Assembly (NCBI GenBank): GCA_005503055.1
Contig: SCOX01000002.1
Coordinates: 248,001 to 312,000 of the forward strand
Direction: 5' to 3'
Length of the DNA stretch: 64,000 bases
From: Lysobacteraceae bacterium P
Lineage (GTDB): Bacteria; Pseudomonadota; Gammaproteobacteria; Xanthomonadales; Xanthomonadaceae
The position numbers and the translations under genes are program-made. A model generated the notes under the pieces. That model did not search any database, was not told the DNA's origin, and saw nothing but the letters and a program-made list of their open reading frames with translations. This document shows, piece by piece, positions 9,887 to 19,666 of the stretch. Every line of letters begins with the position of its first letter. Positions within the stretch are counted from its first letter, which is position 1.

Positions 9887-10936
9887 ATGACTTCGAAGAC
9901 GTTCGGCAGTCCGTCCGACATCCTTCAAGTGCGACCCCTGATGGACAATCAGCGGGTCCTGTTCAATGCGGCGAAGGCCGAGGCGCTTGAGCGAGGGTTC
10001 GACTTGATGCAAGACCGGACGCGCCGCTACGTGCGTCGCTGGCGCGAGGCACTGGCACACGTTGGCGAACGAGCGAGCGTGTTGGACATCGGGGCAGGCT
10101 GGATGCCACCTGAGGTGTTCGACTTGCTGATCGGACAGCACCGCCTCGACTACCACGCTTTCGACCTGGACCCCACGACCGTGCGCGAGCTCGCCGAACT
10201 GATGGCGCCAGTCGGCCTGCACCGGGAGAACTTCCGCAGCGGCGAGGTTTCGTCGCTGCCATTCGAAAAAGACTTCGAGCTGGTCTTCTCCAGCCATTGC
10301 CTCGAACACTCGGTCGATATCGTGTCGACCCTGCTGGAAATCCGCCGCGTCTTGCGCGACGGCGGCCACTTGTTCATGTCGGTACCGCTTGGCTTCGACG
10401 ACAGCGGCGAACACCTGCTCTTCCTTGGGCCGGACGAGTGGATCGCATTGCTCGCGTACACCGGCTTCGACGTGCGATCGCACAGCGTCGGGCGTGTCTA
10501 CATCGAAACCAGCGACCTGACGATCCTGGCCACGCGTGCGCCGGACGGTTCGATCGACGAAACCGCCGCACGGCGCCTGGCCGAACATTTCTCCAAGGCG
10601 GGTCGCACGTTCCTTACGCACTGGGATGACGGGTTCGTATTTCCGGAAGGCACCGTGCGCAATCCGGAGGTATCGATCCTGTCGGGTGCAGGGACAAGGG
10701 CATGCATCGACTTCCCCACGCCACCGCGCGCGTTGATCCTCGTACGGCATCCCTGGTCGGGTTCCGTGCGCATTTCCGACGGAGAACGGCAGATCGCGCT
10801 CGACGCCTACTATCACGAGCATTACTTGCACGGCGTCGACCTGACCGGTTTCAAGCGGACGGTCACGGTGGAAGTCGTAGGCGCCGGCCCGCTGTCGAAA
10901 GGCTGCGAGTGCGCCATCGCCGGGGCGCTTATCTAG
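9887..10936 (+). CDS. Class I SAM-dependent methyltransferase with a C-terminal extension
   Basis: The protein has 349 residues from ATG 9887. Residues about 60-180 form a methyltransferase fold: motif I is ASVLDIGAGWMPPE, the acidic post-II residue is in YHAFDLDP, and FELVFSSHCLEHS with RRVLRDGGHLFMSVP are the later motifs. The order suggests a Methyltransf_11/25-type enzyme. Residues about 245-349 are an extra, probably beta-rich domain (ALILVRHPWSGSVRISDGER) that I do not recognise. The start MTSKTFGSPSDILQVRPLMD has no signal peptide, so it is cytosolic. The substrate is unknown; cell-surface sugars or lipids are a guess from such two-domain layouts. Confidence 0.75.
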   Translation: MTSKTFGSPSDILQVRPLMDNQRVLFNAAKAEALERGFDLMQDRTRRYVRRWREALAHVGERASVLDIGAGWMPPEVFDLLIGQHRLDYHAFDLDPTTVRELAELMAPVGLHRENFRSGEVSSLPFEKDFELVFSSHCLEHSVDIVSTLLEIRRVLRDGGHLFMSVPLGFDDSGEHLLFLGPDEWIALLAYTGFDVRSHSVGRVYIETSDLTILATRAPDGSIDETAARRLAEHFSKAGRTFLTHWDDGFVFPEGTVRNPEVSILSGAGTRACIDFPTPPRALILVRHPWSGSVRISDGERQIALDAYYHEHYLHGVDLTGFKRTVTVEVVGAGPLSKGCECAIAGALI

Positions 10937-11010
10937 CGCGGCCCGCATCGGCCGTTGCGATGGGCGACGGCCGAGGCGACACCTCGACCGCTCCGGTGAT
11001 CTCGCATCCG

Positions 11011-13317
11011 TCAGGGCGCGTGCATGCCCTGCGCGATCGACGCGCGGATCTGCGCGTCGACGGCGGCAATCGCCGTCATGTTGACCACGCGGCGCGGCGT
11101 CGAGGCCGGCGTCAGGATGTGCGCCGGCTTGTCCAGGCCCATCAGGATCGGGCCGATGGCCACGCCTTCGGTCATCACGCGGACCATGTTGTAGGTGATG
11201 TTGGCCGCGTCGAGGTTGGGCATCACGAACAGGTTGGCGCGGCCCTTGAGCAGCGTGTTGGGGAAGATGCGGTGGCGCAGCTCCTCGTCCCACGCGGTGT
11301 CGGCCTGCATTTCGCCGTCGACTTCCAGCTTCGGGTAGCGCTGCTTGATGAGCTGGAACACCTTGCGCATCTTCGCCGCCGACGGGTTGTCGTGGCTGCC
11401 GTAGTTGCTGTGCGACAGCAGGGCGACCTTGGGCTCGATGCCGAACAGCTTCAGGCGGAACGAGGCCTGCAGCGCCGCTTCGGCGATCTGCTCGGCGGTC
11501 GGGTCGCACTGCACGTGGGTGTCGAGGAAGAACCACACGCCCTTGTCGTTGATGACGCCGGTCATCGCCGAGGTGCCGGTCACGCCGGGGTCGAAGTCGA
11601 ACACGCTGCGCAGGTAGCCCAGCTTCTTGTGGAAGCGTCCGACCAGGCCGCAGATCATCGCGTCGGCTTCGCCGCGCTCGACCATCAGCGCCGCGATCAG
11701 CGTCGGGCGCGAGCGCAGCAGGTTCTTCGCCGCCGCCGGGGACACGCCGCGACGTTCGGTCAGCGCGTGGTACTGCTGCCAGTAGTCGTTGAAGCGAGGG
11801 TCGTCGTTGATGTTGGTCAGTTCGAAATCGACGCCCTCGCGCATGCGCAGGCCCAGGCGCTTGATGCGCGTGTCGATCACGTCCGGACGGCCGATCAGGA
11901 TCGGCCAGGCGAGCTTTTCGTCGATCACCGTCTGCACGGCGCGCAGCACGGTTTCCTCTTCGCCTTCGGCGTAGACGACGCGCTTGAGGTCGCTGCGCGC
12001 GCGGTCGTAGACCGGCTTCATCACCAGGCCGGTGCGGTAGATGAACGTGCCGAGCTTTTCCTCGTAGGCGTCCATGTCCTCGATCGGGCGCGTCGCCACG
12101 CCCGATTCCATCGCCGCGCGGGCGACGGCGGGCGCCAGCTCGACCAGCAGGCGCGGGTCGAACGGACGCGGGATGAGGTAGTCGGCGCCGAACTCCGGTA
12201 CGTCGCCGCCGTAGGCCGCGCCCAGGTCGGCCGATTCCTCGCGCGCCAGCTGCGCGATGGCGCGAACGCAAGCCAGCTTCATCGCTTCGTTGATGCCGGT
12301 GGCGCCCACGTCCAGCGCGCCGCGGAAGATGTACGGGAAGCACAGCGCGTTGTTGACCTGGTTCGGGTAGTCCGAACGGCCGGTCGCGATGATGCAGTCC
12401 GGACGGACGGCCTTGGCGTCCTCGGGCAGAATTTCCGGATAGGGATTGGCCAGCGCGAGGATGATCGGGCGCGGCGCCATGGTGGCGACCATTTCCGGCT
12501 TGAGGATGCCGCCGGCCGACAGGCCCAGGAACACGTCCGCGCCGTCGACGATTTCCGCCAGCGTGCGCGCCTTCGTATCGGCGGCGTAGCGTGCCTTGTC
12601 GGGGTCCAGGTGATCGCGGCCGGCGTAGATCACGCCGTCGCGGTCGAAGGCGGTGATGTTTTCCTTCTTGACGCCCAGCGCCACGAGCATGTCCAGGCAG
12701 GCGATGCCCGCCGCACCCGCGCCGGTGGTGGCCAGCTTGATCTGGCCGATGTCCTTGCCGACCACTTCCAGCGCGTTGAGCACCGCCGCGCCGACGATGA
12801 TCGCGGTGCCGTGCTGGTCGTCGTGGAAGACCGGGATCTTCATCCGCTCGCGCAGCTTGCGCTCGACGATGAAGCACTCCGGCGCCTTGATGTCTTCCAG
12901 GTTGATGCCGCCGAACGTCGGTTCCAGGCTGGCGATGATGTCGACCAGCTTGTCCGGGTCGCGCTCGTCGATCTCGATGTCGAACACGTCGATTCCGGCG
13001 AACTTCTGGAACAGCACGCCCTTGCCTTCCATCACCGGCTTGCCGGCGAGCGGGCCGATGTCGCCCAGGCCCAGCACCGCCGTGCCGTTGCTGATGACCG
13101 CCACCAGGTTGCCGCGCGCGGTGAGCTCGCTGGCCGCGGTGGGATCGGCGACGATCGCCTCGCACGCGAAGGCCACGCCCGGCGAGTACGCCAGGGCGAG
13201 GTCGCGCTGCGTCACCATCGGCTTGGTCGCGGTGACCTTGATCTTGCCGGGGGGCGAGAGGCGGTGGTAGTCGAGCGCGGCTTGCTTGAGCTCGTCGGCG
13301 GGCGATTGATCGGACAT
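11011..13317 (-). CDS. maeB: NADP-dependent malic enzyme with phosphotransacetylase-like domain
   Basis: 768 residues, the size of the long MaeB type. It oxidatively decarboxylates malate to pyruvate and supplies NADPH. Residues about 1-160 are the malic N-terminal domain, with [14 protein letters not shown] and [20 protein letters not shown]. Residues 160-410 are the NAD(P)-binding domain, with [20 protein letters not shown] and the Rossmann-like [14 protein letters not shown]. Residues about 430-760 are a phosphotransacetylase-like domain ([17 protein letters not shown]-like [12 protein letters not shown]) that in this family is regulatory, often binding acetyl-CoA. The start is ATG 13317, though its Shine-Dalgarno is weak. 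The gene stands alone and converges with the methyltransferase gene. Confidence 0.95.
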   Translation of the reverse strand: MSDQSPADELKQAALDYHRLSPPGKIKVTATKPMVTQRDLALAYSPGVAFACEAIVADPTAASELTARGNLVAVISNGTAVLGLGDIGPLAGKPVMEGKGVLFQKFAGIDVFDIEIDERDPDKLVDIIASLEPTFGGINLEDIKAPECFIVERKLRERMKIPVFHDDQHGTAIIVGAAVLNALEVVGKDIGQIKLATTGAGAAGIACLDMLVALGVKKENITAFDRDGVIYAGRDHLDPDKARYAADTKARTLAEIVDGADVFLGLSAGGILKPEMVATMAPRPIILALANPYPEILPEDAKAVRPDCIIATGRSDYPNQVNNALCFPYIFRGALDVGATGINEAMKLACVRAIAQLAREESADLGAAYGGDVPEFGADYLIPRPFDPRLLVELAPAVARAAMESGVATRPIEDMDAYEEKLGTFIYRTGLVMKPVYDRARSDLKRVVYAEGEEETVLRAVQTVIDEKLAWPILIGRPDVIDTRIKRLGLRMREGVDFELTNINDDPRFNDYWQQYHALTERRGVSPAAAKNLLRSRPTLIAALMVERGEADAMICGLVGRFHKKLGYLRSVFDFDPGVTGTSAMTGVINDKGVWFFLDTHVQCDPTAEQIAEAALQASFRLKLFGIEPKVALLSHSNYGSHDNPSAAKMRKVFQLIKQRYPKLEVDGEMQADTAWDEELRHRIFPNTLLKGRANLFVMPNLDAANITYNMVRVMTEGVAIGPILMGLDKPAHILTPASTPRRVVNMTAIAAVDAQIRASIAQGMHAP

Positions 13318-13478
13318 CAGGGCGGAAACCACGGTCGGGCCGCCGATTCTAGCCGCTTCGGGTGAACCGCGAGGACGGCAGGGTATGGGCCGGGCGTGCC
13401 GCAGCGCGCAAAAACGCGCGCGGAACACGAGGCGCACAGGCGAAATCGGGAGATCGGGCCGCGGCGACCGCGGCCGGC

Positions 13479-14750
13479 TCACAGATCGGGAACGTGGCCG
13501 TCGGCGACGATCTTGTCCAGCCGGATCCGGTTGGCGAACAGCGAAAACGCCAGCATGCCCGCCAGCCCGTTGGCACGCGCCACCCATTGCGGCAGCCAGC
13601 GCGCTGGCTTGAGCACGCCCGAGGCGAACAGCGGTTCGAAACGCTGGACATCGGACAGGGTCATCTTGCCGGCGAACAGCCAGCGGCCCAGCTGCAGCTT
13701 CTGTTCGCGCAGCGCCCAGCGGAAGAACGTGTGCACGCCGACCAGGCCGCGCAGGTACACGGTGTCCTTGGCGAAGGCCGAACCGCCCGTGGTCGGCACG
13801 CCGCGGAACACGCGCTGCGCCGAGGCGAAGCTGTCTTCCGGCGTCTGCCCGGCGCCGAGGAAGTAGCGGAACACCTCGATGAAATCCGCGCCGCCCAGCG
13901 CCATCGCCACCGCTTCGATGCGCAGGCTGATGCGCTTCATGCGACCGATGTCGATGCTGCCGGTGATCTGCTCGGCGAATGTCGCCAGCCCTTCCTGGGT
14001 GGCGGTGATGCGCGGCGAGGACAGCGCCAGGCTTGGCAGCACGGGCTGCTCGCGCCCGTTGAGCGCGGTCAGCGAATGCACGAAGGCTTCGTGCTGCACC
14101 AGCTGATGGCGGTCGTAATCGCTGAAGGCCGCGCCGTGGCGCAGGCGGATGCGCGTGGCGCCGGCGGCGGCCTTGGCGATCAGGTCCGGATCTAGCACCA
14201 CGTCGATCACGCGGCCGTCGAAGTAGTCGTCGAGTTCGCGCTGCAACTGCAACTGCAGGGCCGTCGCCGAGATGGTGACGTGCTCGGCCGGGGCCATCAG
14301 CTCGTGGTCGAGTTCGTCGGCGATGGAGATGAAGTGCCGCGCGGCCTCGCGCGTAGTCGGCCCGTCGCCGGGCAGCGCCTGGTCGGGGCGGCCGAACAGC
14401 TGGATCGACAGCTCGCAGGCCTCGTGCGTGCCCAGGCGTTCGCACAGCGCGGCGGCGGTCGACCAGCTGCGCGCCGATTCGATCAGGTACTGGCCCAGCG
14501 GGTGGCTCGGGTCGGCGGCCGCGGCGATGGCGTCGAGTTCGGCGCGCGTCTGGCTGAAGTCGAGCCTGGGGTATTCCGGACGCGGCAGCTTCACCGCACC
14601 GCGGGCGAAGTCGGCGAGGAAATGCGCTTCCTGCCCGGCGGGCCAGCTCACCAGCGCGAGCAGGCGGATATCGCGCGCCGCCACGACCATGCGCGCGTCG
14701 AGGGCGGCGTGGTGGGCGATGTCGGGGCTGTAGCCGTCGAGCTCGAACAC
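13479..14750 (-). CDS. QEGLA-motif (DUF1704) putative metallopeptidase-like protein
   Basis: The protein has 423 residues. It matches the family annotated as flavohemoglobin expression-modulating QEGLA motif protein. The name motif QEGLATFAE is at about residue 252. A candidate zinc motif HEAFVH (HExxxH) is at about residue 220, in VQHEAFVHSLTALNG. Eukaryotic relatives (MATCAP/KIAA0895) are metallo-carboxypeptidases with the same HExxxH layout, so a peptidase role is a fair inference, unproven for bacteria. I place the start at GTG 14750 because GGGGAG sits seven bases upstream; a TTG at 14768 would add six residues. Its start lies 53 bases past the end of rsgA on the same strand, so co-transcription with rsgA is likely. 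Confidence 0.85.
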   Translation of the reverse strand: MFELDGYSPDIAHHAALDARMVVAARDIRLLALVSWPAGQEAHFLADFARGAVKLPRPEYPRLDFSQTRAELDAIAAAADPSHPLGQYLIESARSWSTAAALCERLGTHEACELSIQLFGRPDQALPGDGPTTREAARHFISIADELDHELMAPAEHVTISATALQLQLQRELDDYFDGRVIDVVLDPDLIAKAAAGATRIRLRHGAAFSDYDRHQLVQHEAFVHSLTALNGREQPVLPSLALSSPRITATQEGLATFAEQITGSIDIGRMKRISLRIEAVAMALGGADFIEVFRYFLGAGQTPEDSFASAQRVFRGVPTTGGSAFAKDTVYLRGLVGVHTFFRWALREQKLQLGRWLFAGKMTLSDVQRFEPLFASGVLKPARWLPQWVARANGLAGMLAFSLFANRIRLDKIVADGHVPDL

Positions 14751-14803
14751 GCCGTCACTCCCCGGCAATCAGGGCAGGTCGAACCGCCATCTGTCGCCGC
14801 TGG

Positions 14804-15943
14804 CTAGTGCCGCCCATACTTGTCGTCCAGGCGCTTGTTGAGCGCCTTGCCCTGCACTTTTTCCTCGGCCTTCTGCGCGCGGCGATTGGCGAGCTTGTTG
14901 GCCGCGCCGGCCACTTCTTCGCTGAGCTTGAGGTAATTGGCGAAGCGCTGCGGATCGAGCTTGCCGGCCTCGATGGCCGCGCGCACGGCGCAACCGGGCT
15001 CCTTGGCGTGCTTGCAGTCGCGGAAGCGGCACTGCTCGGCCAAGGCCTCGACGTCGCTGAAATTCTCCGCGACGTCTTCCTCGCCGGTCGGCTTGAGCTC
15101 GCGCATGCCGGGGGTGTCGATCAGGCAGGCGCCATTGGGCAGCGGGATCAGCGCGCGGTGCGTGGTGGTGTGGCGGCCGCGCGAATCGCTCTCGCGCACG
15201 GCGCCGGTCTTCATCCGCTCGATGCCCAGCAGCGTGTTGGTCAGCGTGGATTTGCCCGCGCCCGAACTGCCGACCAGTACCGCGGTGCGGCCCGGCCCCA
15301 GCCATTCGTCCAGCGTCGCCACGCTCTGTGGGTCCTTCGCGTTGACCGCGCGCACCGCCACGTCCTGCGCGGCCAGCTCGGCCAGCGCGGCCATGGCGTC
15401 GGAGACCGTGTCCGCGTCGGCGGCCATGGCCTCATCGGCCTTGGTCAACACCACGACGGGCTCGACGCCGCCGCCGCGCACCAGCAGCAGGTAGCGCTCG
15501 ATTCGGCGCGGGTTGAAGTCGGCGTCCAGTCCGCACACGACGAAGACCGTATCGACGTTGGCGGCGATCAACTGCTGTTGGTAGTGCTCGCCGGCGGCGC
15601 CGCGCTTGATCGCGCTGCGGCGCGGCAGCAGGGCCACGGCCTTGTGGCCTTCGATCAGCAGCCAGTCGCCCACGCCGGGGCGCTGGTCGATGGTGACGGT
15701 GCCCTTGCGATAGCCCGCCGGGCGCTGCCATTCGGGCAGGGATTCGACCTTGAAACCGGTGTCCGGGCCGTCGGCGACGACGTAGCCGCTGCGGTGCTGT
15801 TCGGTCACCCGCACCGGGCGTGCCTGCGGATACTGCGCCAACACGGCATGCCACGGTGCGTCGTCCGGCGATGCGTGCTCGGGTGCCGGCGCCTCCGCGG
15901 GGAGCGGCCAGCCGATCGCCCGGAGGGCATCGAAGGCGATCAT
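14804..15943 (-). CDS. rsgA: Ribosome small subunit-dependent GTPase A
   Basis: 379 residues from ATG 15943. RsgA is a circularly permuted GTPase that checks late 30S ribosome maturation. The G4 motif precedes G1, as expected: VVVLTKADEA comes first, then the P-loop GSSGAGKST near residue 225, then the switch region GRHTTTH and G3 DTPGM. An N-terminal OB-like domain precedes these. The C-terminal zinc site is clear: CRFRDCKHAKEPGC at about 304-317. A Lys/Arg-rich tail follows (residues 345-379), longer than in many homologues and probably RNA-binding. The Shine-Dalgarno is weak. It is divergent from the aminotransferase gene and is followed by the QEGLA gene. Confidence 0.95.
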   Translation of the reverse strand: MIAFDALRAIGWPLPAEAPAPEHASPDDAPWHAVLAQYPQARPVRVTEQHRSGYVVADGPDTGFKVESLPEWQRPAGYRKGTVTIDQRPGVGDWLLIEGHKAVALLPRRSAIKRGAAGEHYQQQLIAANVDTVFVVCGLDADFNPRRIERYLLLVRGGGVEPVVVLTKADEAMAADADTVSDAMAALAELAAQDVAVRAVNAKDPQSVATLDEWLGPGRTAVLVGSSGAGKSTLTNTLLGIERMKTGAVRESDSRGRHTTTHRALIPLPNGACLIDTPGMRELKPTGEEDVAENFSDVEALAEQCRFRDCKHAKEPGCAVRAAIEAGKLDPQRFANYLKLSEEVAGAANKLANRRAQKAEEKVQGKALNKRLDDKYGRH

Positions 15944-16152
15944 CAAGGGCAGCGCAAAGTAAGGTCCATGGGGCGGGATTCTAGTGCGGCACGCGCGCCG
16001 GGGGGACGTCGTGGTCGCATTGCGTTGTTTCCTGCGTTGGAAGTTTCGACGGAGATCGCCGCCGGTAAGGCGGTTTTCGCTGGCCCTCATCGCTGTACCG
16101 GCCCCCGGTTTCGGCTAGTCTGGCGGTCCACCCCCCCCTTGCGCCGCAGCAA

Positions 16153-17397
16153 ATGTCCCTGCCCCCCGTGAAGACCCGCGAACGCCTCTCCGAAGTCCGC
16201 TACGAGATCCGCGGCGAACTGGCACGGCGAGCCCGCGAGCTGGAAGGCCAGGGCCGCAAGCTGATCAAGCTCAACATCGGCAACCCGGGGGCGTTCGGTT
16301 TCCGCGCGCCGGAACACCTGCAGCGCGCGATCGCCGACCGCATCGCCGACACCGATCCGTACACCCACCAGCAAGGCCTGCCGGCCGCGCGCGAAGCGGT
16401 CGCCGCCTTCCACAAGCAGCGCGGCACGCCCAATGCGAGCCCGGAGCGGGTGTTCCTGGGCAACGGCGTGAGCGAGCTGATCGACCTGTCCTTGCGCGCG
16501 CTGCTGAATCCGGGCGACGAAGTGCTGCTGCCCTCGCCCGATTACCCGCTGTGGTCGGCCGCGACCATCCTCAACGACGGCCGCCCGGTCTATTACCGCT
16601 GCCTGCCGGAGAACGGCTTCCTGCCGGACCCGGACGAAATCGCATCGCTGGTGTCCAGCCGCACGCGGGCGATCGTGCTGATCAACCCGAACAACCCCAC
16701 CGGCGCCGCCTACCCGCGCGAGCTGCTGGAGCAGATCGTCGCCATCGCCCAGCGCCACAAGCTGCTGCTGATGTGCGACGAGATCTACGACTCCATTCTC
16801 TATGGCGATGCGAAGTTCGAACCGATCGCGCCCATCGCCGGCGACCTGCCGTGCCTGTCGTTCGGCGGCCTGAGCAAGGTGCACCGCGCCTGCGGTTGGC
16901 GCGTGGGCTGGGCGGTGCTGTCGGGCGATCCGGTCGCCAGCGGCAACCTGCATCACGCGATGGACCTGCTCGGGGCGCTGCGCCTGTGCGCGAACGTGCC
17001 GGGGCAGTTCGCCATCGAAGCCGCGCTGCATGGCGAAGACACCATCGCACCGTTGTGCGCACCGGGCGGGCGCCTGTTCGAAGCACGCCGTGCGGTGATC
17101 GAGAGCATCGCGCAGAGCAGGCATCTGCAACTGGTCGCACCGGCCGGCGCGCTGTACGCATTCCCGGCGGTGACGGGCGCGGCGGCGCAGGGTTTCGACG
17201 ACCACCGCTTCGCGCTGGAACTGCTGGAGACGCAGGACGTCCTGGTCGTGCCGGGTTCGAGCTTCAACGTGCCCTACCGCAACCACTTCCGCGTCACGCT
17301 GCTGCCGCAGCCGGATGACCTGCGCGAGGTGTTCCGCCGCGTCGAGAGCCTGCTCGACCGCTACGCCCAGACCGACGCACGCGCCGCCGTGGCCTGA
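16153..17397 (+). CDS. alaA: PLP-dependent aminotransferase, alanine aminotransferase (AlaA) type
   Basis: 414 residues of a class I/II aminotransferase. AlaA makes alanine from pyruvate and glutamate. The family signatures are in order: KLNIGNPGAFGF near the N-terminus, YTHQQGLPAAREAVA, VFLGNGVSELIDLSLRALL, INPNNPTGAAYPRELLE (Asn that holds PLP), MCDEIYDSILY (Asp and Tyr), and FGGLSKVHRACGWRVGW with the Schiff-base Lys. The Arg that binds the substrate carboxylate lies in NHFRVTLLP. The start is ATG 16153. It heads a run of three genes: the hydrolase start is 3 bases beyond its stop codon. I am sure of the fold and rate the AlaA assignment as likely. Confidence 0.9.
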   Translation: MSLPPVKTRERLSEVRYEIRGELARRARELEGQGRKLIKLNIGNPGAFGFRAPEHLQRAIADRIADTDPYTHQQGLPAAREAVAAFHKQRGTPNASPERVFLGNGVSELIDLSLRALLNPGDEVLLPSPDYPLWSAATILNDGRPVYYRCLPENGFLPDPDEIASLVSSRTRAIVLINPNNPTGAAYPRELLEQIVAIAQRHKLLLMCDEIYDSILYGDAKFEPIAPIAGDLPCLSFGGLSKVHRACGWRVGWAVLSGDPVASGNLHHAMDLLGALRLCANVPGQFAIEAALHGEDTIAPLCAPGGRLFEARRAVIESIAQSRHLQLVAPAGALYAFPAVTGAAAQGFDDHRFALELLETQDVLVVPGSSFNVPYRNHFRVTLLPQPDDLREVFRRVESLLDRYAQTDARAAVA

Positions 17398-17400
17398 ACG

Positions 17401-18030
17401 ATGTCGAACGCGCCCACTCCCGCGTTGTCCTTCCTCGCCCTCGGCGACAGCTACACCATCGGCGAAGGCGTGCCCGAGGCCGGCCGCTGGCCGGTGCAGC
17501 TGGCCGCGGCGCTGCGCGCGGAGGGCATCGCGCTCGCCGACCCGCGCATCATCGCCACCACCGGCTGGACCACCGACGAGCTGGCGTGGGGTATCGACGG
17601 CGCGGAACCATTGGGCGAATGGGATTTCGTCACGCTGCTGATCGGTGTGAACAACCAGTACCGGGGCCGCAGCGCCATCGACTATCGCGGCGAATTCGAA
17701 TCGCTGCTGCAACGCGCGACGCGCTATGCACGCGGACGCGGCGATCGCGTGCTGGTGCTGTCCATTCCGGACTGGGGCGTCACGCCGTTCGTGAAGACGA
17801 CCACGGCTTCGCCGCAGACCATCGCCACCGAACTGGACGCCTACAACGCCGCCGCGCAGGTGGTGTGCGAGGCCCACGGCGTGGCCTTCGTCGACATCAC
17901 CCAGGTGTCCCGCGAGCGCGGCGCGCAGACCGACATGCTGGCCGAGGATGGCTTGCATCCGTCGGCCTCGATGTACGCCTTGTGGACGGGGCTCGCGCTG
18001 CCGGCCGCGCGCACGCTGCTGCAACGCTGA
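17401..18030 (+). CDS. SGNH/GDSL-family hydrolase
   Basis: 209 residues with all the key blocks of an SGNH hydrolase. Block I is ALGDSYTIGEGV with the nucleophilic Ser. Block III is LIGVNNQYRG with the Asn of the oxyanion hole. Block V is EDGLHPS with the Asp-x-x-His pair. No signal peptide is visible, so it is probably a cytosolic esterase or lipase with an unknown substrate. ATG 17401 begins 3 bases after the aminotransferase stop codon, so translation is probably coupled. In xanthomonads this gene often follows the alanine aminotransferase, but I know of no functional link. Confidence 0.88.
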   Translation: MSNAPTPALSFLALGDSYTIGEGVPEAGRWPVQLAAALRAEGIALADPRIIATTGWTTDELAWGIDGAEPLGEWDFVTLLIGVNNQYRGRSAIDYRGEFESLLQRATRYARGRGDRVLVLSIPDWGVTPFVKTTTASPQTIATELDAYNAAAQVVCEAHGVAFVDITQVSRERGAQTDMLAEDGLHPSASMYALWTGLALPAARTLLQR

Positions 18031-18040
18031 GCGCCGCGCC

Positions 18041-18736
18041 TTGAACGCCGACAGCCTCACCCGCCCGCTGCCGCCGCAACGCGCCGAAGACATCGCGCGG
18101 GCATTCCTGCCGCGCTGGTACGTCCGCTACGACTACTACTACGCGCGCACCAAGCTCGGCACCGACCCGCTGTATCCCGGCGTGTGCGACGTGTTGCGCG
18201 GCACGCGCGCGCCGCTGCTCGACATCGGCTGCGGATTGGGGCTGCTCGCGCATGCGCTGCGCGCCGACGGCCAGTCGATGCCCTATCGCGGCTACGACAA
18301 CGACACCAGCAAGGTCGAGCGCGCACGCCAGGCGGCACGGCGTTGCGGGCTGGACGCGGTGGACTTCGGCAACGCCGATCTCGGCGCCGAACTGCCGGCC
18401 CATCGCGGCAGCGTGGCGCTGCTCGACGTGATGCAGTTCGTTCCGCAGGACGCGCAGATGCGCGCGATCGACACCTTCATCGGCATGCTCGAGCCCGGCG
18501 CGAAGCTGGTGATCCGCACCGGCCTGGCCGACGGCAGCCACCGCGCGCAGGTCACGCGCGCGGTCGACGTGTTCGCCAAGGTCGTGGGCTGGATGAACGC
18601 CGCGCCGGTCCATTACCCCGACGCGGAGATGCTGCGCGCGCGTTTCCTCGCCGCCGGCCTGCGTTCGGAATTCACGCCGCTGCGCGGCAACACGCCGTTC
18701 AACAACTGGCGGATCGTCGCCTCGCGCGCCGACTAG
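18041..18736 (+). CDS. Class I SAM-dependent methyltransferase
   Basis: About 231 residues. Motif I is clear (APLLDIGCGLGLLAHALR), with the acidic residue in YRGYDNDTSKV and later VALLDVMQFVP and GAKLVIRTGL. The likely start is TTG 18041 (LNADSLTRPLPPQRAEDIA), ten bases after the hydrolase stop; no ATG lies early in the frame, so the start is the least sure part. Third gene of the alaA - hydrolase run. Its stop TAG (18734-18736) shares bases with the stop of the convergent deacetylase gene: the CTAG at 18733-18736 ends both. The substrate is unknown. Confidence 0.8.
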   Translation: MNADSLTRPLPPQRAEDIARAFLPRWYVRYDYYYARTKLGTDPLYPGVCDVLRGTRAPLLDIGCGLGLLAHALRADGQSMPYRGYDNDTSKVERARQAARRCGLDAVDFGNADLGAELPAHRGSVALLDVMQFVPQDAQMRAIDTFIGMLEPGAKLVIRTGLADGSHRAQVTRAVDVFAKVVGWMNAAPVHYPDAEMLRARFLAAGLRSEFTPLRGNTPFNNWRIVASRAD

Positions 18737-19533
18737 GACGCGAGCGGAAGGGGTTCCAGTTCCTCGGGCAACACGGTGCGGTAGCCGAGCGCGTCCATCC
18801 GCACCAGCAAGGCCGCCAGCGTCTCGACGTTGCGCCCGTGCGCCGCGCCCTCGTGCAGCAGCACGATCGCGCCGGGCGCGAGGTCGCGCTCGATGCGCGC
18901 CACCACGCCGGCCGGATCGCGCAGCACCGCATCGAAGCCGCGCGCCGACCAGGCCACGCGCGCCAGGCCGTGGCGCTTGAGTTGCGCCGCGACGAAGGGA
19001 TTGGACATCCCCACCACCGCCCGGAACCAGCGCGGACGCGCGCCGGCGAGGAAGGTCAGCGCCGCCTGCGCGTTGTCGATCTGCTCGCGCATCGCCCGCG
19101 GCGGCAGGGCCCAGAACCACGCCTGCGGGTGGGTATGGCTGTGCTGGCCGATGCCATGGCCACGACGCACGATCTCCGCCACCAGCTCCGGTCGTGCCTG
19201 CGCGCGCGCGCCGACCAGGAAGAATGTCGCCCGCGCGCCGTGAGCGTCGAGCAGATCGAGCATCGCGCGGGTGTCGTCGGAGGGGCCGTCGTCGATGGTG
19301 AGCCAAACGACGCGCTCATCGGTGGGCAGGCGGCTCAGCACCGGGCTGAGCACGCGCGATTGCGGGCGCAGCGTGGCCCAGACCAGGGCCAGATGCGTGG
19401 CCGCGAGGGCCGCCAGGCCGGCCTTCCAGCCCCAGGCCCACCAGATCGCGACGACCGCCAGCTGCGAGGCGACGAAGATCCAGGCCCAGGCGTGCGGGTG
19501 ACGGGGTGGTCGGTGCAGGGCGTCGGCGGGCAT
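18733..19533 (-). CDS. Polysaccharide deacetylase (NodB-type), membrane-anchored
   Basis: 266 residues from ATG 19533. Two hydrophobic segments at residues about 13-32 and 35-52 anchor the protein in the inner membrane; the NodB domain follows. Metal and catalytic motifs of carbohydrate esterase family 4 are visible: WLTIDDGPSDDT (motif 1), GIGQHSHTHPQ (motif 2, HSHTH), RWFRAVVGM (motif 3) and IVLLHEGAAHG (motif 5). It probably removes N-acetyl groups from a surface or periplasmic glycan. It overlaps the methyltransferase gene by four bases at a shared CTAG and is divergent from the glutaredoxin gene. Confidence 0.88.
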   Translation of the reverse strand: MPADALHRPPRHPHAWAWIFVASQLAVVAIWWAWGWKAGLAALAATHLALVWATLRPQSRVLSPVLSRLPTDERVVWLTIDDGPSDDTRAMLDLLDAHGARATFFLVGARAQARPELVAEIVRRGHGIGQHSHTHPQAWFWALPPRAMREQIDNAQAALTFLAGARPRWFRAVVGMSNPFVAAQLKRHGLARVAWSARGFDAVLRDPAGVVARIERDLAPGAIVLLHEGAAHGRNVETLAALLVRMDALGYRTVLPEELEPLPLAS

Positions 19534-19666
19534 GAGGGGATGGTACGAGATGGAGCGGTTGGCTCGCCTCGACGCGGCTTCGCGCGCCCTCCCACACCTC
19601 ACGCTTGCCAAACTCGCCCATCGCCCCCACATGCACCCCATTCCCACCGCATCCGGTAGTCCGCCC

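Noticed and set aside
10702-13365. An 887-codon open frame on the plus strand
   Set aside because: It is antisense to maeB, and its composition is typical of a shadow frame.
16087-18093. A 668-codon open frame on the minus strand
   Set aside because: It is antisense to the alaA-like gene and the hydrolase gene, both of which have complete family motifs.
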